Shown one piece after another: positions 8,686 to 18,107 of a stretch of DNA of 64,000 nt (its first letter is position 1; each line of letters starts with the position of its first letter). Made by a program: the position numbers and the translations under genes. The stretch lies in NCBI RefSeq assembly GCF_003688625.1, contig NZ_RCWY01000003.1, positions 1 through 64,000 on the forward strand. Reading direction: 5' to 3'. The notes beneath the pieces were generated by a model. The model was not told the origin of the DNA. It did not search any database and saw only the letters and a list, made by a program, of their open reading frames with translations. The stretch comes from Sphingomonas sp. PP-CE-3A-406 (GTDB lineage Bacteria; Pseudomonadota; Alphaproteobacteria; Sphingomonadales; Sphingomonadaceae).

Positions 8686-10599
8686 TTGATCCGCAAGCTT
8701 ATCGTCGCATCCCTGCTCGCGTCCGCCGCTCCCGCATTTGCGCAGGTCCCCGCGGGCAACACCGCGCCGCAGCCGGTGCCGTTCGTCGACACGATCCCCG
8801 ATGCAGTCGACACGCCCTACCCCGGCACGCTGCTGCTCGACGTCGATGCGACCGATACCGAGCGCGGCATCTTTCGCGTGAAGGAGACGATTCCGGTCGC
8901 CAAGTCGGGCCCGATGGCGCTGCTCTATCCTAAGTGGCTGCCCGGCGCACATTCTCCCCGTGGCGAGATCGAGAAGCTCGCGGGCCTCGTGATCCGCGCG
9001 AACGGCAAGATCGTGCCCTGGACGCGCGATCCGGTCGACGTCTTCGCGTTCCACATCGATGTGCCGACCGGTGCGAAGACCCTCGTCGCCGAGTTCCAGT
9101 TCGTGTCGGCGACCAAGGGCGATCAGGGCAGGGTCGTGATGACGCCGACGATGGTCAGCCTCGAGCCGAACCTCGTCAGCCTGTATCCGGCGGGCTATTT
9201 CACGCGCCAGATCCCGATCAAGATGACCGTCACCTATCCGACCGGCTGGACCGCCGCGGGTGCGGTGCCGGCGAAGGTCTCGGGATCGACCTACAGCTAC
9301 GACACCACCAACTACGAGATCCTCGTCGATTCGCCGACGCTGGCGGGTAAATACGGCAGGGTCTGGCCGCTCAGCCCGAAGGTCGATCTCGACGTCTTCG
9401 CCGACAGCCCCGACCAGCTCGCCGCCAAGACCGAACAGATCGACGCGCACAAGCGCCTCGTCGACCAGGCCGCCAAGACTTTCGGCGCGCAGCATTACGA
9501 TCATTACCACTTCCTGCTGTCGATCAGCGATCTGCTCGGCGGGATCGGCCTCGAACATCACCGCAGTTCCGAGGATGGCGTGAAGCCGGGATATTTCACC
9601 GAATGGGATACGGGCGCCGCGGCGCGCAACCTGTTGCCGCACGAGTTCACGCACAGCTGGGACGGCAAGTTCCGCCGCGGCGCCGACCTGTGGACCCCAG
9701 ACTTCCGCACGCCGATGCGCGATTCGCTGCTGTGGGTGTACGAAGGCCAGACGCAGTTCTGGGGCTATGTGCTCCAGGCGCGCTCGGGGCTGGTCAGCAA
9801 GCAGGACACGCTCGACGGCTATGCCGCGATCCTGGGCATCTACGACAGCGCGAAGGGTCGTGAATGGCGCCCGCTGATCGACACGACGAATGACCCGGTG
9901 ATCTCGGCGCGGAAACCGAAGGGCTGGACCAGCTGGCAGCGTTCGGAGGATTACTACAACGAGGGCCTGATGGTCTGGATGGAGGTCGACGCGATGCTCC
10001 GCCAGAAGTCGAACGGCACCAAGTCGATCGACGATTTCGCAAAAGCGTTCTTCGGCGTCCGCGACGGTGATTACGGCGAGCTGACCTACACCTTCGCAGA
10101 CGTCGCGAAGACGCTGAACGGTATCGTCCCCTATGACTGGGCGACATTCCTCGACACGCGGCTGACCGAGACGGGCAAGCCCGCGCCGATCAACGGCTTC
10201 GCGATGAACGGCTACAAGCTGGTCTACGGCCCCGAGCAGAGCCCGTATCTGAAGCAGGTCGAGAAGACCCGCGGCACCGATGTCAGCTATTCGCTAGGGC
10301 TGGTGATCAACAAGGAGGGCGTGGTCACCACATCGATCTGGGACAGCCCCGCGTTCAAGGCCGGCCTCGACGTCGGCACCGAAATCGAGGCGGTCAACAG
10401 CGAGGCCTATTCGTCCGATCGGATCAAGGCGGCGATCCTCGCGGCGCGGGGAACGAAGGCGCCGATTCGCCTGACTGTGAAGAACAACGACCGATTCCGG
10501 GACATCACGCTCGATTACCATGACGGGCCGCGCTATCCGCGCCTCCAGAAGGTCGGTACAGGGGAAGGCGGGCTCGACAAGCTGCTGACGCCGCGTTGA
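8686..10599 (+). CDS. M61 family metallopeptidase with PDZ domain
   Basis: A 637-residue exported protein. It has a signal peptide (MIRKLIVASLLASAAPAFAQ), an N-terminal beta domain, the zinc motif HEFTHSW at about residue 319, and a glutamate-containing YEGQTQFWG about 30 residues later. A PDZ domain with SYSLGLVINKEGVVTTSIWD lies near 525-600. The M61 (glycyl aminopeptidase) family cleaves N-terminal residues from peptides, here probably in the periplasm. The start is a TTG at 8686, chosen because the signal peptide begins there and no ATG lies in frame upstream. It appears monocistronic. Confidence 0.88.
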   Translation: MIRKLIVASLLASAAPAFAQVPAGNTAPQPVPFVDTIPDAVDTPYPGTLLLDVDATDTERGIFRVKETIPVAKSGPMALLYPKWLPGAHSPRGEIEKLAGLVIRANGKIVPWTRDPVDVFAFHIDVPTGAKTLVAEFQFVSATKGDQGRVVMTPTMVSLEPNLVSLYPAGYFTRQIPIKMTVTYPTGWTAAGAVPAKVSGSTYSYDTTNYEILVDSPTLAGKYGRVWPLSPKVDLDVFADSPDQLAAKTEQIDAHKRLVDQAAKTFGAQHYDHYHFLLSISDLLGGIGLEHHRSSEDGVKPGYFTEWDTGAAARNLLPHEFTHSWDGKFRRGADLWTPDFRTPMRDSLLWVYEGQTQFWGYVLQARSGLVSKQDTLDGYAAILGIYDSAKGREWRPLIDTTNDPVISARKPKGWTSWQRSEDYYNEGLMVWMEVDAMLRQKSNGTKSIDDFAKAFFGVRDGDYGELTYTFADVAKTLNGIVPYDWATFLDTRLTETGKPAPINGFAMNGYKLVYGPEQSPYLKQVEKTRGTDVSYSLGLVINKEGVVTTSIWDSPAFKAGLDVGTEIEAVNSEAYSSDRIKAAILAARGTKAPIRLTVKNNDRFRDITLDYHDGPRYPRLQKVGTGEGGLDKLLTPR

Positions 10600-10673
10600 G
10601 CCTTTGAAATCTATCGGTGCCGGCGGCTCTCCCTGACGAGAAGCGCCGGCATCGTCATATCGAAAGGACCGCC

Positions 10674-11252
10674 ATGCGTATCGATCTCATCCCGACCGGC
10701 AAGAACCCGCCCGAGGACCTGAACGTCATCATTGAAGTGCCGACCGGCGGCGAGCCCGTGAAGTACGAGTTCGACAAGGCATCGGGCGCGCTGTTCGTCG
10801 ATCGCATCCTCCACACGCCGATGCGCTATCCGGCGAACTACGGCTTCGTGCCGCATACGCTCAGCCCCGATGGCGATCCTTTGGATGCACTCGTGATCGC
10901 GCGCTCGCCGTTCATCCCAGGCTGCGTCGTCCGCGCGCGGCCGATCGCGGTGCTGAACCTCGAGGACGAAGCCGGCGGCGACGAGAAGCTCGTCTGCGTG
11001 CCGGTCGATGCGGTGTTCCCGTATTACGCCAACATCGGCGAGCGTGCCGACATGCCCGAAATCGTGTTCGAGCAGATCGAGCACTTCTTCACGCACTACA
11101 AGGACCTCGAGAAGACGAAGTGGGTCCGCGTCGGCAAGTGGGGCGACGCCGAGGAAGCCAAGCGCGTCACGATCGAGGCGATCGAGCGCTATGAGGCCGA
11201 GAAGGCGAAGGGCAAGGAGCCGATGAATTCGGACGACGCCGCAGGGCGGTAA
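10674..11252 (+). CDS. ppa: inorganic pyrophosphatase
   Basis: Hydrolyses pyrophosphate to phosphate in the cytoplasm, driving biosynthetic reactions. The 192-residue protein has the family I signature DGDPLDALV, with metal-binding Asp66, Asp68 and Asp71, and the conserved YPANYGFVP. The ATG at 10674 follows an AAAGGA site. An ORF extension to 10617 adds only non-conserved residues. It stands alone between the M61 peptidase gene and an F-type palindrome. Confidence 0.96.
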   Translation: MRIDLIPTGKNPPEDLNVIIEVPTGGEPVKYEFDKASGALFVDRILHTPMRYPANYGFVPHTLSPDGDPLDALVIARSPFIPGCVVRARPIAVLNLEDEAGGDEKLVCVPVDAVFPYYANIGERADMPEIVFEQIEHFFTHYKDLEKTKWVRVGKWGDAEEAKRVTIEAIERYEAEKAKGKEPMNSDDAAGR

Positions 11253-11274
11253 GCGCCGCCGTTACGCAGGCCTC

Positions 11275-11367
11275 GTCACCCCGGACTTGTTCCGGGGTCC
11301 ACCGTTCCGCACGATCGAAACCATCGAGTGTGCGGAACGGTGGATGCCGGAACCAGTCCGGCATGAC
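11275..11367. repeat. palindromic repeat, family F
   Basis: A compound inverted repeat. The outer arms are GTCACCCCGGACTTGTTCCG and the complementary CGGAACCAGTCCGGCATGAC (imperfect). The inner arms, CCACCGTTCCGCA and TGCGGAACGGTGG, are exact. It lies between the convergent ppa and GNAT genes, where a bidirectional transcription end would be useful. Confidence 0.85.
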
Positions 11368-11374
11368 GATAGGG

Positions 11375-11851
11375 CTACCGCCCCGCCAACCTCACCAGCG
11401 CATCCCCGGACATCCGCTGGATCGTCCAGTCCTCCATCCCGACCGCGCCGACTTTCCGATAGAACGCGATCGCATCGGCATTCCAGTCGAGCACCGACCA
11501 TTCGAACCGCGCGCATCCGCGATCGAGCGCCACGCCGGCCAGATGCGCCAGCAGCGCGCCGCCGACCCCCTGCCCGCGCGAACCCGGTGTGACGTACAGA
11601 TCCTCGAGATACAGCCCGCGCTGGCCCGTCCACGTCGAGAAATTGTGAAAGAACAGCGCGAACCCGAGGGGGCCTTGCGCAGTCTCCGCGATCACCGCCT
11701 CTGCGGCGGGCCGCTCGCCGAACAACGCCTCCGTCAGCATCGGCTCGGTCGCCTCGACCGCATCCGGCTCGCGCTCGAACGCGGCGAGTTCGCGGACGAA
11801 GCGCAGGATAGTGCCGACATCGGCGACGGTGGCGGAACGGATGACGGTCAT
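11375..11851 (-). CDS. GNAT family N-acetyltransferase
   Basis: A 158-residue acetyl-CoA dependent acyltransferase. The GNAT core is visible as LYLEDLYVTPGSRGQGVGGA (strand 4 and the pyrophosphate-binding loop RGQGVG), then FEWSVLDWNADAIAFYRKVG near the end. The LEDLYV segment and WNADAIAFY resemble the spermidine/thialysine acetyltransferase branch, so a small amine is a plausible substrate; this is inference. Its ATG overlaps the stop of the upstream exporter gene (ATGA), so the two are probably co-translated. Confidence 0.88.
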   Translation of the reverse strand: MTVIRSATVADVGTILRFVRELAAFEREPDAVEATEPMLTEALFGERPAAEAVIAETAQGPLGFALFFHNFSTWTGQRGLYLEDLYVTPGSRGQGVGGALLAHLAGVALDRGCARFEWSVLDWNADAIAFYRKVGAVGMEDWTIQRMSGDALVRLAGR

Positions 11852-12747
11852 GCACTAGCCTCGATCGATGTCTGCGCGATGTCACGCCGCCGCGCCGCGT
11901 ACAGGCACGCGACGACGATGATCGCCGCACCCGCCAGCGTGAACGCCGATACCCGTTCGCCGAACACCAGGAAACCCAGCGCCGCGGCATAGACGAACGA
12001 CGTGTATTCGGTGGTCGCCAGGAACCCGGTATCGCCGTGCGCATAGGCCCAGCCGAGCAGCCACAGCGACGAGGTCGCCAGGCCGGCGGCGAGTATGAGC
12101 TTGGGCCACTGCGCCGCCTCGGGCACCACCGCCAGCCAGGGCGCCGCCAACGTAAGCGTCGCGGTGATGACGAGCGCCTGGAAGAACGCGATCTCCCCTG
12201 GCCGCGCGGCCTGGCTCTGCAATCGCGCGATAACGAGGTTGACCGCATACAGCACCGCCGAGCCGAGGATCGCGAGCGTACCATGGAACGTCTCGGGCCC
12301 AGGCACCTCGCGCCCCTGCCCGATCACCACCACCAGCACGCCGCCAAGCGCAGCGATCGACGCGACGAACGTTTTCCACCCGACGCGCTCGCCCAGCGTC
12401 ACTGCGGCGAGCAACAGCGCGAGGATCGGCGCGATGTAGGTCAGCGAAATCGCCTGCGCCATCGGCACGCGCGCGAGCCCCCAGAAGAACAGCACCGCCA
12501 TCGCAGTGGTCACCAGTCCGCGCGCCAGATGCAGCTTCAGCGCGCGCCCGCTCGGCCGCCCGCTATTGCCGAGCTTCCACGCGACCGCACCGAGCCCGAC
12601 GCTGATCATCTGCCGCCAGAGCAGCGCGTTATAGACGCCGATCGCCAGCACGAGCAACTTCATCACCGCATCCATCATGGAGAACAGGCCGATGCCCAGC
12701 GCGGCGATCGCGAAGGCCAAAGCTGGGGAAACGGTGCGTGCCGTCAT
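11848..12747 (-). CDS. DMT/EamA family transporter
   Basis: A 299-residue membrane protein with about ten helices in two EamA repeats. The first ends near ARVPMAQAISLTYIAPILAL and the second at LWLLGWAYAHGDTGFLATTEY. The family exports metabolites such as amino acids, purines or drugs. The ATG at 12747 is preferred over a TTG six bases upstream. It overlaps the GNAT gene by 4 bp, so transporter and acetyltransferase may act on the same compound, but no substrate can be named. Confidence 0.87.
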   Translation of the reverse strand: MTARTVSPALAFAIAALGIGLFSMMDAVMKLLVLAIGVYNALLWRQMISVGLGAVAWKLGNSGRPSGRALKLHLARGLVTTAMAVLFFWGLARVPMAQAISLTYIAPILALLLAAVTLGERVGWKTFVASIAALGGVLVVVIGQGREVPGPETFHGTLAILGSAVLYAVNLVIARLQSQAARPGEIAFFQALVITATLTLAAPWLAVVPEAAQWPKLILAAGLATSSLWLLGWAYAHGDTGFLATTEYTSFVYAAALGFLVFGERVSAFTLAGAAIIVVACLYAARRRDIAQTSIEASA

Positions 12748-12787
12748 TGACAACGGCCGGCTCCGAACATGACCGGCGGCAGCAAGT

Positions 12788-13354
12788 TCAACGCCCCATC
12801 AGGCGGTTCCACAAGCCAGTTTGTCGCCTTTGCCCTCCAGCTTCTACGACTGTGAAGGCCGGCTCAATCCCGTCTAGCTCTGTTAGATCATGCTTAAATC
12901 CGCAGATCGAGCGAGCGACCTCAAGCGGAATATCAAACATAAAATCTACATCCGTCGCGTGCGCCTGCTTTGCTCGCAAATCAGCGATCATAGCCGAAGC
13001 CTGAAACGGAAGATTGCCTTCGATAACTAAGTGATCAAGGACCTTGTCCCCCTCGTGATGCAAACGCCAGCGCGAAGTTTTGTTTTCGAACATAACAGCA
13101 GTCGAGTGCATGCATGTTTCGTTGACGCATACCGCGAGCACGGGCCCGTACTGCGACAATAGAGCCGCCGTCTCATCACTGGCAAAGGCTTCGTCATTGG
13201 ACCATAACACAGTCCAGCCGGTCGCAAGTTCGGCGATAGAAAAGAGCGCCTCGTTCGCTGCATCAAGCACTCCGGTATCCCGAAATCCGAAATGCGCCAG
13301 CAACGCATCCGAGTTCACGCCGCTTACCGCCATCCAAGAAACCCGAAAGCCCAT
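12788..13354 (-). CDS. orphan protein coupled to ispG, unknown function
   Basis: A 188-residue soluble protein that I do not recognise. There is no signal peptide or membrane helix. It has a mixed alpha/beta pattern, with ELATGWTVLWSNDEAFASDE and AVCVNETCMHSTAVMFENK as its most distinctive stretches. Its ATG shares a base with the ispG stop (TAATG), implying translation coupled to ispG. GC is near 50% in sampled 60-base blocks, well below its neighbours, so recent acquisition is likely. The closing residues LWNRLMGR are basic. The gene is real by coupling and ORF length, but its function is open. Confidence 0.72.
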   Translation of the reverse strand: MGFRVSWMAVSGVNSDALLAHFGFRDTGVLDAANEALFSIAELATGWTVLWSNDEAFASDETAALLSQYGPVLAVCVNETCMHSTAVMFENKTSRWRLHHEGDKVLDHLVIEGNLPFQASAMIADLRAKQAHATDVDFMFDIPLEVARSICGFKHDLTELDGIEPAFTVVEAGGQRRQTGLWNRLMGR

Positions 13355-14490
13355 TATTCCGCGGCCACAGGCACCAGTGCAGCCATCGCCTCGTCCGCCG
13401 CCTCGATCTCAGCCGCCTTCGCCTCGACCAGCCGGACGATATGGTCGACCATGTCGGCGTCCTGGACGTGGTGGTCGGTCACCCCCGACAGATACACCAT
13501 GTGCTTGCCGTTGCCGCCGCCGGTGATGCCGATGTCGGTTTCGCGCGCTTCGCCCGGGCCGTTTACGACGCAGCCGAGCACGGACAGCGACATCGGCGTG
13601 CGGATATGCTGCAATCGCTCCTCAAGCGCCTGCACGGTGCGGATCACGTCGAAGCCTTGGCGCGCGCACGACGGGCACGACACGACGCGGACGCCGCGGT
13701 TGCGGATGCCGAGCGCCTTGAGGATCTCGAAGCCGACGCGGACTTCCTCCTCCGGTTCGGCCGAAAGCGAGACGCGGATCGTGTCGCCGATGCCGTACCA
13801 GAGCAGGCTGCCCATCCCGATCGCCGACTTCACCGTGCCGCCGACGAACCCGCCCGCCTCGGTGATGCCGAGATGCAGCGGGCAATCGACCTGCTCGGCG
13901 AGCTGCTGGTACGCCGCCACCGCGAGAAACAGGTCGGACGCCTTCACCGCGACCTTGAACTCGTGAAAGTCGTGGTCCTGCAGCAGCTTGATGTGATCCA
14001 TCGCCGACTCGACCAGCGCATCGGGGCAAGGCTCGCCGTATTTCTCGAGCAGATGCCGCTCGAGCGAACCGCCGTTGACGCCGATCCGGATCGCGCAGCC
14101 ATTGGACTTGGCCGCATCGACGACCTCCTTCACACGCGCCGCGGAGCCGATATTGCCGGGGTTGATCCGCAGGCACGCCGCGCCCGCATCGGCGGCTTCC
14201 AACGCGCGCTTGTAGTGGAAATGGATATCCGCGACGATCGGCACGCGGCTGGCGCGGACGATCTGCTTGAGCGCAGCGGTCGATTCGACGTCGGGGCAGC
14301 TCACCCGGATGATGTCGACGCCCGCGTCCTCGCAGCGGCGGATCTGGTCGACCGTCGCGCGCACGTCGTCGGTCGGCGTGTTGGTCATCGTCTGCACCGT
14401 GACCGGCGCATCGCCGCCGACGGGGACGTTGCCGACCATGATCTGGCGGCTCTTGCGGCGGGTGATATCGCGCCAGGGACGAAGGGACAT
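13354..14490 (-). CDS. ispG: 4-hydroxy-3-methylbut-2-enyl-diphosphate synthase (flavodoxin)
   Basis: The penultimate step of the MEP isoprenoid pathway, converting MEcPP to HMBPP with a [4Fe-4S] cluster. The 378-residue protein has the TIM-barrel part ([19 protein letters not shown], then [13 protein letters not shown]) and the C-terminal cluster cysteines in [14 protein letters not shown] and [12 protein letters not shown]. The ATG at 14490 (MSLRPWRDI) is preferred over an extension to 14511. The downstream orphan gene begins within its stop codon. Confidence 0.96.
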   Translation of the reverse strand: MSLRPWRDITRRKSRQIMVGNVPVGGDAPVTVQTMTNTPTDDVRATVDQIRRCEDAGVDIIRVSCPDVESTAALKQIVRASRVPIVADIHFHYKRALEAADAGAACLRINPGNIGSAARVKEVVDAAKSNGCAIRIGVNGGSLERHLLEKYGEPCPDALVESAMDHIKLLQDHDFHEFKVAVKASDLFLAVAAYQQLAEQVDCPLHLGITEAGGFVGGTVKSAIGMGSLLWYGIGDTIRVSLSAEPEEEVRVGFEILKALGIRNRGVRVVSCPSCARQGFDVIRTVQALEERLQHIRTPMSLSVLGCVVNGPGEARETDIGITGGGNGKHMVYLSGVTDHHVQDADMVDHIVRLVEAKAAEIEAADEAMAALVPVAAE

Positions 14491-14605
14491 GGGAATTCCT
14501 CGGGAGTTCAAGGCCTATATAGCGACTTGCGCGCTGGAACGGAACATCGCTGGCCGGAGTAGCGATCGTCAGCCATAGCGGCGCACGGCTTTAGGAGCGA
14601 ACGCG

Positions 14606-15127
14606 ATGACCCTGTCCCTGTACGATGCGACGATTCCCTCGAACCTCCAGATTCTCCGTGCGGTCGACGCGCTGCTCGACAAGGCGGAAGCGTTCGCCGT
14701 CGAGCGCGGTATCGAACCCGCGACGCTGATCGACGCGAAGCTCGCCGACGACATGCTGCCGTTCGGCTACCAGGTTAAGGCCTGCGCTGGGCATTCGGTC
14801 GGCGGGATCGAAGGCGTCCGCGCCGGCACTTTCGCGCCCGACCGCTCGGCCTGGCCTACCGATTTTGCGGGTCTCCACAAGGTGATGCGCGACGCGATCG
14901 CTACGCTGGAGGGGATCGACCGCGACACCTTCGATGCGCTCGCGGACAACGACACCACCTTCGAGTTCGGCACGTTCGTCATGCCGTTCACCGGCGCGAA
15001 CTTCCTGCTCTCGTTCTCGCAGCCCAACTTCTACTTCCACGCCAGCACCGCCTACGCGATCCTGCGCGCGCAGGGCGTGCCGATCGGCAAGCGCGACTTC
15101 ATGGGTACGCCGCGCATGAAGGCGTGA
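14606..15127 (+). CDS. DUF1993 family protein
   Basis: A 173-residue cytoplasmic protein. The family pattern is clear: an N-terminal helix NLQILRAVDALLDKAEAFA, LADDMLPFGYQVKACAGHS, and near the end FLLSFSQPNFYFHASTAYAI. DUF1993 has a DinB-like four-helix fold with no established function. It is transcribed divergently from ispG and precedes the acyltransferase gene by about 70 bp. Confidence 0.88.
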   Translation: MTLSLYDATIPSNLQILRAVDALLDKAEAFAVERGIEPATLIDAKLADDMLPFGYQVKACAGHSVGGIEGVRAGTFAPDRSAWPTDFAGLHKVMRDAIATLEGIDRDTFDALADNDTTFEFGTFVMPFTGANFLLSFSQPNFYFHASTAYAILRAQGVPIGKRDFMGTPRMKA

Positions 15128-15195
15128 ACCGGCGCGGGGAACGCCTTAGCCGCCCGACGCTTGCGGCCCCGCTCCCCGCCCCGTAGGGCCGCGCG

Positions 15196-16329
15196 ATGAC
15201 GCGGCATTATGGCATGGACTGGCTGCGGATCGGTGCGTTCGCGCTGCTGATCCTCTACCATATCGGCATGGTCTTCGTGCCGTGGAACTTCCATGTGAAG
15301 TCGCTCCATGTCGAGGACTGGGTGCGGCTGCCGATGCTGGCTAGCAACGCGTGGCGGCTGACGCTGCTGTTCGTCGTCTCGGGCTATGCCAGCCGCGCGC
15401 TGCTCGCCCGGTCGCGCGGCGTCGGCGGGTTCTTCGCCAATCGCTGTTCCCGGCTGCTGGTGCCTTTGCTGTTCGGGATCGTCGTCATTGTCCCGCCGCA
15501 ACCCTGGGTCGAGCTGGTCACCAAGCACGCGTATGCCGGCAGTTACTGGATGTTCTGGAGCCACGATTATTTCCGCTTCGACACGCTCGCCGGGCTGTCG
15601 CTGCCGACCTGGAACCACCTCTGGTTCGTGGTCTATCTCTGGGCCTATACCGCGGTCCTGACGCTCGGGCTGATCGTCGTGCGCGGCGACTGGCTGCAAC
15701 GCGCGTTCGACCGGGTGTTCGGCGGCTGGGGCGCCCTAGTGCTGCCGGTCGCGTGGCTGATCTTCGTCCACGCCTGGTGGTTCCAGATGGCCGCCGAGAC
15801 GCAGGAGCTGGTCGGCGACTGGGTCGCGCACGTCACCTATTTCCCCGCCTTCCTGTTCGGCTTCGGGCTTGCGCGGTCCGAAGCCGCGATGGCGGCGATC
15901 GCGCGATGGTGGAAACCGGGCGCGGTCGCGGCGGTGCTCGGCTACGTCTTCATCATCACCGTCGAACTGCACTGGCCGGGCGACATCGAAGCGCCGCGCT
16001 GGGTCTACATGCCCTACGGCGTCGCGCACGCGCTCGAGCAATGGGGCGCGATCATCGCGCTGATCGGGATCGCCGAACGCCACTGGAACCGCGACCATCG
16101 CTGGCGCCCGGTGCTGACCGAAGCGGTGTTCCCCTTCTACCTGATCCACCAGACGATCATCGTTCTCGTGATGTATGCGCTCCTCCCCGCCGGTCTCCCA
16201 GGCTGGGCGGAGTTCGCATGCCTGCTCGTCGCGACGACGATCGGCTGCATTGCGTTCTACGTCATCGGCCGCAGCATCGCGCCGCTCCGTCCCCTCATCG
16301 GCCTCCGCGCCCTACCCTCGAAAGATTAA
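15196..16329 (+). CDS. acyltransferase family 3 membrane protein
   Basis: A 377-residue inner-membrane protein with about ten helices. It has the acyltransferase-3 N-terminus (GMDWLRIGAFALLILYHIGM, with a histidine in the first helix), LLFVVSGYASRALL, and TWNHLWFVVYLWAYT. Such proteins transfer acetyl or other acyl groups to exported glycans or lipids. It resembles the OpgC-like branch, but the acceptor is unknown. The stop is 2 bp before the isoaspartyl peptidase start, so the three genes from 15196 to 18100 probably form one transcription unit. Confidence 0.83.
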   Translation: MTRHYGMDWLRIGAFALLILYHIGMVFVPWNFHVKSLHVEDWVRLPMLASNAWRLTLLFVVSGYASRALLARSRGVGGFFANRCSRLLVPLLFGIVVIVPPQPWVELVTKHAYAGSYWMFWSHDYFRFDTLAGLSLPTWNHLWFVVYLWAYTAVLTLGLIVVRGDWLQRAFDRVFGGWGALVLPVAWLIFVHAWWFQMAAETQELVGDWVAHVTYFPAFLFGFGLARSEAAMAAIARWWKPGAVAAVLGYVFIITVELHWPGDIEAPRWVYMPYGVAHALEQWGAIIALIGIAERHWNRDHRWRPVLTEAVFPFYLIHQTIIVLVMYALLPAGLPGWAEFACLLVATTIGCIAFYVIGRSIAPLRPLIGLRALPSKD

Positions 16330-16331
16330 GC

Positions 16332-17252
16332 ATGACCTGGACCCTCGTCATCCACGGCGGCGCCGGCAAACTCGACAGCGAGATGGTCTCGCCCGAGCAG
16401 GATGCAGGCGCGCGAGCCGGCCTGTCGCGCGCGCTCGACACGGGCTCGAAGGTGCTGGCGGACGGCGGTAGCGCGCTGGATGCGGTCGAGGCGGCGGTCC
16501 GCGTGCTGGAGGACGACCCGCACTTCAACTCGGGGCGCGGCGCGGTCTTCACGCATGACGGCACGCTGGAGCTCGACGCCGCGATCATGGACGGTCGCAC
16601 GCGGGCGGCGGGGGCCGTTGCCGCAGCCACCGCCACGCGCAACCCCGTTGGCCTAGCCCGCGCGATCCTCGACGACGGCCGCCACGTCTTCCTCGCCGGC
16701 AAGGGCGCCGACGCATTCTCCCGCGATCGGGAATTGCCGCAAGCCGATGCGGACTGGTTCGCCACCGACGAACGGCGTCGCCAGTTCGCGGAGTTCCAGA
16801 CCGATGGCGGCGGGTTCGACGTCGACATGAAATACGGCACCGTCGGCGCGGTAGCTTGCGATACGCATGGCCATGTCGCCGCCGCCACCTCGACCGGCGG
16901 CGTCACCGGCAAGCGCTGGGGCCGAATCGGCGATACCCCGGTGATCGGCGCAGGCACGTTTGCAGACGATCGTGCGTGTGCCGTGTCCTGCACCGGCTCG
17001 GGCGAGTTCTTCCTTCGCGTCGGCGTCGGCCACGAGATCGCCGCGCGCGTGCGCCTGTCGGGCGAGTCGCTCCAGATCGCCGCCGATGCGGTGCTGGCCG
17101 AAGTGAAGGCGCTTGGCGGCACCGGCGGGGTGATCGTCGCGGGGCCGGACGGCGACATGGCGTGGGGTTTCAACACCATCGGCATGTACCGCGGACGCGC
17201 GTCGTCCGAGGGTAGCCGGACCGTCGCGATCTACGCTAACGAGCCGGCATGA
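16332..17252 (+). CDS. isoaspartyl peptidase/L-asparaginase (Ntn hydrolase)
   Basis: A 306-residue plant-type asparaginase that hydrolyses isoaspartyl dipeptides and asparagine after autocleavage. The catalytic Thr170 lies in MKYGTVGAVA, and substrate-binding stretches HGGAGKL, FNSGRGAV and STGGVTGKRWGRIGDTPVIG are present. The ATG at 16332 is tightly spaced to the upstream acyltransferase stop. The stop overlaps the following nuclease start (ATGA). There is no signal peptide, so it is probably cytoplasmic. Confidence 0.92.
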   Translation: MTWTLVIHGGAGKLDSEMVSPEQDAGARAGLSRALDTGSKVLADGGSALDAVEAAVRVLEDDPHFNSGRGAVFTHDGTLELDAAIMDGRTRAAGAVAAATATRNPVGLARAILDDGRHVFLAGKGADAFSRDRELPQADADWFATDERRRQFAEFQTDGGGFDVDMKYGTVGAVACDTHGHVAAATSTGGVTGKRWGRIGDTPVIGAGTFADDRACAVSCTGSGEFFLRVGVGHEIAARVRLSGESLQIAADAVLAEVKALGGTGGVIVAGPDGDMAWGFNTIGMYRGRASSEGSRTVAIYANEPA

Positions 17253-18100
17253 AGCGCTATCTCCTCGCCGCCGCGGCTCTGCTCGGCCTCGCCTCCCCCG
17301 CCACCGCGTTCTGGGAGTACGGCCACCAGACCGTCGCGCAGATTGCCTATGCCAACGTCACGCCGAAGACCAAGGCTGCGATCCGCAAGCTGCTCGCGCA
17401 ACAGGCGCTGCTCGGCACGCCCGAGTGTCCGGCCGGCACGATCGAGGAGGCCAGCGTCTGGGCCGACTGCATCAAGCCGCTCAAGACCGCCGACGGCAAG
17501 TCGCGGTTCGGGTTCGCCTATACCTGGCATTTCCAGGATGCCGACGTCTGCGCGCCGTTTGACCTGACGCCCGCGTGCAAGGACGGCAATTGCGTCTCGG
17601 TCCAGATCGACCGCGACGTGACGCTGCTGAGGGATCGCACCACTTCGCCGAAGGACCGCGTCCAGGCGCTGGCGTTCCTGATCCACTTCGTCGGCGATCT
17701 GCATCAGCCGCTCCACGCGGGCGACCGGCACGACAAGGGCGGCAACGACGTGAAGGCGGATTACGGGATCTATGGCCCCGCGCGGTTCAACCTGCATTCG
17801 ATCTGGGACGGACCGCTGGCGGAGCGCGCGATCTCGACGCCGCCCTCTCTGGTAAGGCGCTATCCGGCGGCCGAGCGAACGAAGATCGGCGCGGGGACGG
17901 TTACCGACTGGAGCCGTGAATCCTGGGAAGCCGCGCATACGGCGTATGCGGCGGCGCTTGGCGGCGACGCGTGCGGTACAGTGCCGGCGCGGGTGAAGAT
18001 GGACGATGCGACGATCGCGAAGATGGTCCCGGTGTCGCGCGAAGAAATCCGCCGCGGGGGTATTCGGTTGGCGAAACTGCTCGACAAGGCGCTGGGCTGA
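17249..18100 (+). CDS. S1/P1-type zinc nuclease
   Basis: A 283-residue exported nuclease with a signal peptide (MKRYLLAAAALLGLASPATA). The zinc-binding pattern of the family is present: FWEYGHQTVAQIAY at the mature N-terminus, the cluster FLIHFVGDLHQPLHAGDRHD followed by KGGNDV, and NLHSIWD. These enzymes cleave single-stranded nucleic acids and use the N-terminal tryptophan as a zinc ligand. Here a phenylalanine precedes that Trp after the predicted signal, so cleavage must fall between Phe and Trp for the usual site. It overlaps the upstream gene by 4 bp. Confidence 0.88.
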   Translation: MKRYLLAAAALLGLASPATAFWEYGHQTVAQIAYANVTPKTKAAIRKLLAQQALLGTPECPAGTIEEASVWADCIKPLKTADGKSRFGFAYTWHFQDADVCAPFDLTPACKDGNCVSVQIDRDVTLLRDRTTSPKDRVQALAFLIHFVGDLHQPLHAGDRHDKGGNDVKADYGIYGPARFNLHSIWDGPLAERAISTPPSLVRRYPAAERTKIGAGTVTDWSRESWEAAHTAYAAALGGDACGTVPARVKMDDATIAKMVPVSREEIRRGGIRLAKLLDKALG

Positions 18101-18107
18101 GCCACTT

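Noticed and set aside
15351..17252. A 633-codon ORF that would extend the isoaspartyl peptidase upstream
   Set aside because: The upstream half is an out-of-frame reading of the acyltransferase gene. The family start is the ATG at 16332.
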